Origin: Rhodovulum sulfidophilum DSM 1374
GTDB lineage: Bacteria; Pseudomonadota; Alphaproteobacteria; Rhodobacterales; Rhodobacteraceae
Length of the DNA stretch: 64,000 bases
Reading direction: 5' to 3'
NCBI RefSeq assembly: GCF_001633165.1
Contig: NZ_CP015418.1
Coordinates: forward strand, 186,001-250,000
A model generated the notes under the pieces. That model was not told the DNA's origin. It did not search any database and saw nothing but the letters and a program-made list of their open reading frames with translations. This document shows, piece after piece, positions 56,938 to 64,000 of the stretch; the first letter of the stretch is position 1; each line of letters starts with the position of its first letter. Made by a program: the position numbers and the translations under genes.

Positions 56938-56966
56938 GGTATATGTCGAGTCGAGAGGGGTGTCAA
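56938..56966 (-). promoter_or_regulatory. Predicted promoter of the str (rpsL-rpsG-fusA-tuf) operon
   Basis: On the minus strand TTGACA (56966-56961), exactly 17 bp, then TATACC (56943-56938). It is the closest match to the sigma-70 consensus in the window and lies ~207 bases upstream of rpsL, leaving a long leader. Confidence 0.65.
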
Positions 56967-57657
56967 CACCGCAGCGGCCGTGCCGCCGCGATGACCGCGC
57001 CCAGCCCGGTCCGCCCCGACGCCCCTGCCCCGAACAAAGCCCTCCGAAGGATAAGCGCGGAGCTGCATGAACCGGTCGCGCAAGCAACGGACGCTTGCTC
57101 CCGCCAGGCCTCTCGCAGCACCCGGAGCCATCTCGCCGGAGCGCACGCCAAGGACTGTGGCCGCCGGCAGAAGCAGAAGCAGAACCAGTACAGCAACCGC
57201 CGCCGAAGCCCCGGGTGTCGATGTCCCGTAGGATGACAAAGTCGGCCGCAATCCGCGCCTGCGGACCGACACGGCGAAGACGGGCGACCATGGACTGCCG
57301 ATCCCACCGCATGCCGGAGGACCCGATCACCTGGAGGATCGTCGTCATATCGCCCGACATGCCAAGGACGCCCCTGCGCCGGTCCGCCAAGGCCGTCCAC
57401 GCGGGGCGCAGACCGAGCATGGCGCGCAGGACCGATCAGGAGGGCGCTGCAAGCCGCGTCGGGCCATGCGCGACACCAACCTCGCAGACAGGGCCAGCGT
57501 CGGACAGGGGCAGGATACAGACGCCTTGCGTCGCCAGAGCGGCGGGCCGCGCTCCGCTTGCGCCCCCCGCACCGATCTTGGCGCATTTTCGCCATTCTTT
57601 TTCAAACGGCTTGCTCTGCATGGCTTCGGCATTTCGGCCGGAGACAGAGCCCCGACG
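56967..57657. other. Spacer between rpoC terminator and str promoter
   Basis: About 690 bases without a gene I can support. Several frames are open because of high GC, but they are Arg/Gly-rich and resemble no family. One minus-strand frame near 57120-57330 has a more gene-like composition (MRWDRQSMVARLRRVGPQAR) and then degenerates, and an adjacent frame shows a short hydrophobic run. A decayed gene is possible. Confidence 0.4.
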
Positions 57658-57688
57658 AAAACGCCCCCGCCCATGACGGGCGGGGGCG
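57658..57688 (-). terminator. Intrinsic terminator of rpoBC
   Basis: The 11-bp arms CGCCCCCGCCC and GGGCGGGGGCG with a 5-base loop are followed on the minus strand by TTTTCGT. It lies 29 bp after the rpoC stop codon. Confidence 0.8.
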
Positions 57689-57716
57689 ATCTTGTGACCT
57701 TGGGTCCTGGCTTCGC

Positions 57717-61961
<4,245 letters not shown>

Positions 61962-62007
61962 CTTGAAGTCCTTCAAATCAGCGCAAAGGGATGGGCAAGG
62001 GCGCGAT

Positions 62008-62044
62008 TTTTCGCGGAAAAATCGTCACGAATTTTCCGCGAAAA
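62008..62044 (-). repeat. AT-rich inverted repeat between rpoB and rpoC
   Basis: The 13-bp arms TTTTCGCGGAAAA and TTTTCCGCGAAAA surround an 11-base loop in the 94-bp rpoB-rpoC spacer. Each arm is itself nearly palindromic around CGCGG. No T-run suits termination. It could be an attenuator, an mRNA processing site or a protein-binding site. Confidence 0.55.
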
Positions 62045-62055
62045 TTCATTCTCCC

Positions 62056-64000
62056 CTACTCCTCGTCCTCCGCGTCCAGGAGTTCCATGTTCAGCCCGAG
62101 GCCGCGGACTTCCTTCACCAGAACGTTGAAGGATTCCGGTACGCCGGCCTCGAAATTGTCCTCGCCCTTGACGATCGACTCGTAGACCTTGGTCCGGCCC
62201 GCCACATCGTCCGACTTCACCGTCAGCATCTCCTGCAGGGTATAGGCGGCACCGTAGGCTTCGAGCGCCCAGACCTCCATCTCCCCGAAACGCTGACCGC
62301 CGAACTGCGCCTTGCCGCCCAGGGGCTGCTGGGTGACGAGACTGTAGGGCCCCGTCGAGCGCGCGTGGATCTTGTCGTCCACGAGGTGGTGCAGCTTCAG
62401 CAGATACTTGACCCCCACGGTGACCTTCCGGGCGAAACGCTCGCCGGTCCTGCCGTCGAAAAGCTCGGACTGGCCCGAGGTGTCAAAGCCCGCGCGGATC
62501 AGTGCATCGTTGATGTCCTGCTCCTTGGCACCGTCGAAGACCGGCGTCGCGATCGGCACGCCGCGGGTGACCGAGGACGCGGATTCGACCAGATGGGCCT
62601 CGTCCATGTCGCGGATCGCCTCGTCATAGACATCGTCGCCATAGGCGTGATGCATCGCATCCCGCACCGGCGTCAGATCGCCCGAGCGCTTATATTCATG
62701 AAGCGCCTCCTCGACCTGCTGTCCCAGGCCACGCGCGGCCCAGCCCATATGGGTCTCGAGGATCTGCCCCACGTTCATCCGCGACGGCACACCGAGCGGG
62801 TTCATCACCAGATCGACAGGCGTGCCGTCGGCCAGGAAGGGCATGTCCTCCATCGGCACCACGCGGGAGACGACCCCCTTGTTGCCGTGCCGACCGGCCA
62901 TCTTGTCGCCGGGCTGAAGCTTGCGCTTCACCGCGATGAAGACCTTGACCATCTTCATCACGCCCGGAGGCAGATCGTCGCCGCGGCGGACCTTCTCGAC
63001 CTTGTCCTCGAAGCGGTGCTCGAGCGCGCGTTTCTGCGCCTCGAACTGGGCGTTCAGCGCCTCGACCTGACCGGCATCGGCCTCGTCCTCCAGCGCCAGT
63101 TGCCACCATTGCCCCTTGGACAGGGTCTCGAGCAGCTCTTCGGTGATTTCCGAATTCGGCTTCACGCCCTTCGGACCCTTCACCGCGACTCTGCCGAGGA
63201 CCATCGACTTGAGACGCGCATAGATGTTGCGCTCGAGGATCACCTGCTCGTCATCCCGGTCACGGGCCAGACGCTCGACCTCTTCGCGCTCGATCTGCAG
63301 CGCACGCTCGTCCTTGTCGACGCCGTGCCGGTTGAAGACCCGGACCTCGACCACCGTGCCGTAATCGCCCGGGGGCAGACGCAGCGAGGTGTCGCGCACG
63401 TCCGAGGCCTTTTCGCCGAAGATGGCCCGCAGAAGCTTTTCTTCGGGGGTCATCGGGCTTTCGCCCTTCGGAGTGATCTTGCCGACAAGGATGTCGCCCG
63501 GCCCCACTTCGGCGCCGATATAGACGATGCCCGCCTCGTCGAGGTTGCGCAGGGCTTCCTCGCCGACATTCGGGATGTCGCGGGTGATCTCTTCCGGCCC
63601 GAGCTTGGTATCGCGGGCCGCGACCTCGAATTCCTCGATATGGATCGAGGTGAAGACGTCATCGCGCGCGATGCGCTCCGAGATCAGGATCGAGTCCTCG
63701 TAGTTGTAGCCGTTCCAGGGCATGAACGCGACGATCACGTTCTTGCCGAGCGCCAGCTCGCCCATGTCGGTCGAGGGACCGTCGGCGACGACCTCGCCCT
63801 TCTGGACGGTATCGCCCACCTTCACCAGCGGACGCTGGTTGATGCAGGTATTCTGGTTCGACCGCTGGAACTTGCGCAGACGGTAGATGTCGACGCCCGG
63901 ATCGCCGGGTTCGAGATCCTCGGTGGCCCGGATCACGATCCGCTGGGCATCGACCTGGTCGATGATCCCGCCGCGGCGCGCCATGATCGCGGCGCCCGAG
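62056..64000 (-). CDS. rpoB: RNA polymerase beta subunit (C-terminal part)
   Basis: About 648 codons of the C-terminal half; the 5' part lies beyond the window. The reading continues past the internal ATG at 63984 as SGAAIM, so that ATG is not the start. The segments [17 protein letters not shown] and PHVDDEMPF-like [24 protein letters not shown] are characteristic. It ends [11 protein letters not shown]. The rifampicin region is outside the window. Confidence 0.97.
   Translation of the reverse strand, partial: SGAAIMARRGGIIDQVDAQRIVIRATEDLEPGDPGVDIYRLRKFQRSNQNTCINQRPLVKVGDTVQKGEVVADGPSTDMGELALGKNVIVAFMPWNGYNYEDSILISERIARDDVFTSIHIEEFEVAARDTKLGPEEITRDIPNVGEEALRNLDEAGIVYIGAEVGPGDILVGKITPKGESPMTPEEKLLRAIFGEKASDVRDTSLRLPPGDYGTVVEVRVFNRHGVDKDERALQIEREEVERLARDRDDEQVILERNIYARLKSMVLGRVAVKGPKGVKPNSEITEELLETLSKGQWWQLALEDEADAGQVEALNAQFEAQKRALEHRFEDKVEKVRRGDDLPPGVMKMVKVFIAVKRKLQPGDKMAGRHGNKGVVSRVVPMEDMPFLADGTPVDLVMNPLGVPSRMNVGQILETHMGWAARGLGQQVEEALHEYKRSGDLTPVRDAMHHAYGDDVYDEAIRDMDEAHLVESASSVTRGVPIATPVFDGAKEQDINDALIRAGFDTSGQSELFDGRTGERFARKVTVGVKYLLKLHHLVDDKIHARSTGPYSLVTQQPLGGKAQFGGQRFGEMEVWALEAYGAAYTLQEMLTVKSDDVAGRTKVYESIVKGEDNFEAGVPESFNVLVKEVRGLGLNMELLDAEDEE

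Overview
The window is high-GC alphaproteobacterial DNA, most likely from the Rhodobacteraceae (Rhodobacter/Rhodovulum/Paracoccus-like). The evidence is the order rpmH-rnpA-yidD-ttcA-yidC-MOSC-engB, a BztABCD-type amino-acid ABC transporter, an ATP12-type F1 chaperone, and a long collinear rpoBC to rplQ ribosomal cluster. It has three parts: the end of an integrated phage-like element (1 to about 12,600), a housekeeping and accessory stretch (12,650-37,600), and the RNA polymerase/ribosomal-protein supercluster (37,600-64,000, all on the minus strand).

Part 1, prophage. A tyrosine integrase (11449-12558) ends 24 bp from the 3' end of a tRNA-Arg(ACG) gene (12583-12659), so the tRNA is the likely attachment site. 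The other end of the element lies left of the window. Control looks lambda-like. A CI/LexA-type repressor (1404-2057) is flanked by three copies of an 18-bp operator (consensus TRCGGTN6ACCGYA), and two more copies sit at 5794-5840 in front of the rightward operon. The leftward operon holds a small 79-codon gene, a gene that runs into a 5'-damaged ssb, and a zinc-binding ORF cut by the window edge. The rightward operon is a chain of overlapping genes: three short ORFs, an ERF-type annealing protein, a coiled-coil protein, small ORFs, NinB, an HNH-like protein, a DUF2303 protein, a phage cytosine methyltransferase, small ORFs and the integrase. Between the repressor and the second operator pair sits a complete EcoRII/Dcm-like restriction-modification unit: methyltransferase, Vsr repair nuclease and restriction enzyme, the last two on TTG starts that overlap the preceding stop codon.

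Part 2, chromosome. Genes in order: a sensor kinase without an adjacent regulator; a flavin disulfide oxidoreductase paired with a TVP38/DedA membrane protein; the rpmH-rnpA-yidD-ttcA-yidC-MOSC-engB group; an SDR enzyme; argB; a SixA-like phosphatase; a 2Fe-2S ferredoxin of the Shethna FeSII type; a GNAT acetyltransferase; the bztABCD transporter; a compact operon degP-like-rarA-crcB-rluC-like-HAD-ATP12; and a luxR/luxI quorum-sensing pair.

Part 3, information-processing supercluster. Transcription runs right to left: rpoB (partial), rpoC, a 1-kb gap, rpsL, rpsG, fusA, tuf, the S10 genes (rpsJ to rpmC and rpsQ), the spc genes (rplN to secY), adk, rpsM, rpsK, rpoA, rplQ. The gene set looks complete. 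Several intrinsic-terminator-like hairpins with U tracts lie inside the cluster (rplW/rplB, rplP/rpmC, rpmD/rplO). At two of them a TTGCTT-N17-TATRCG promoter-like sequence follows, suggesting that the cluster is divided into several transcription units.
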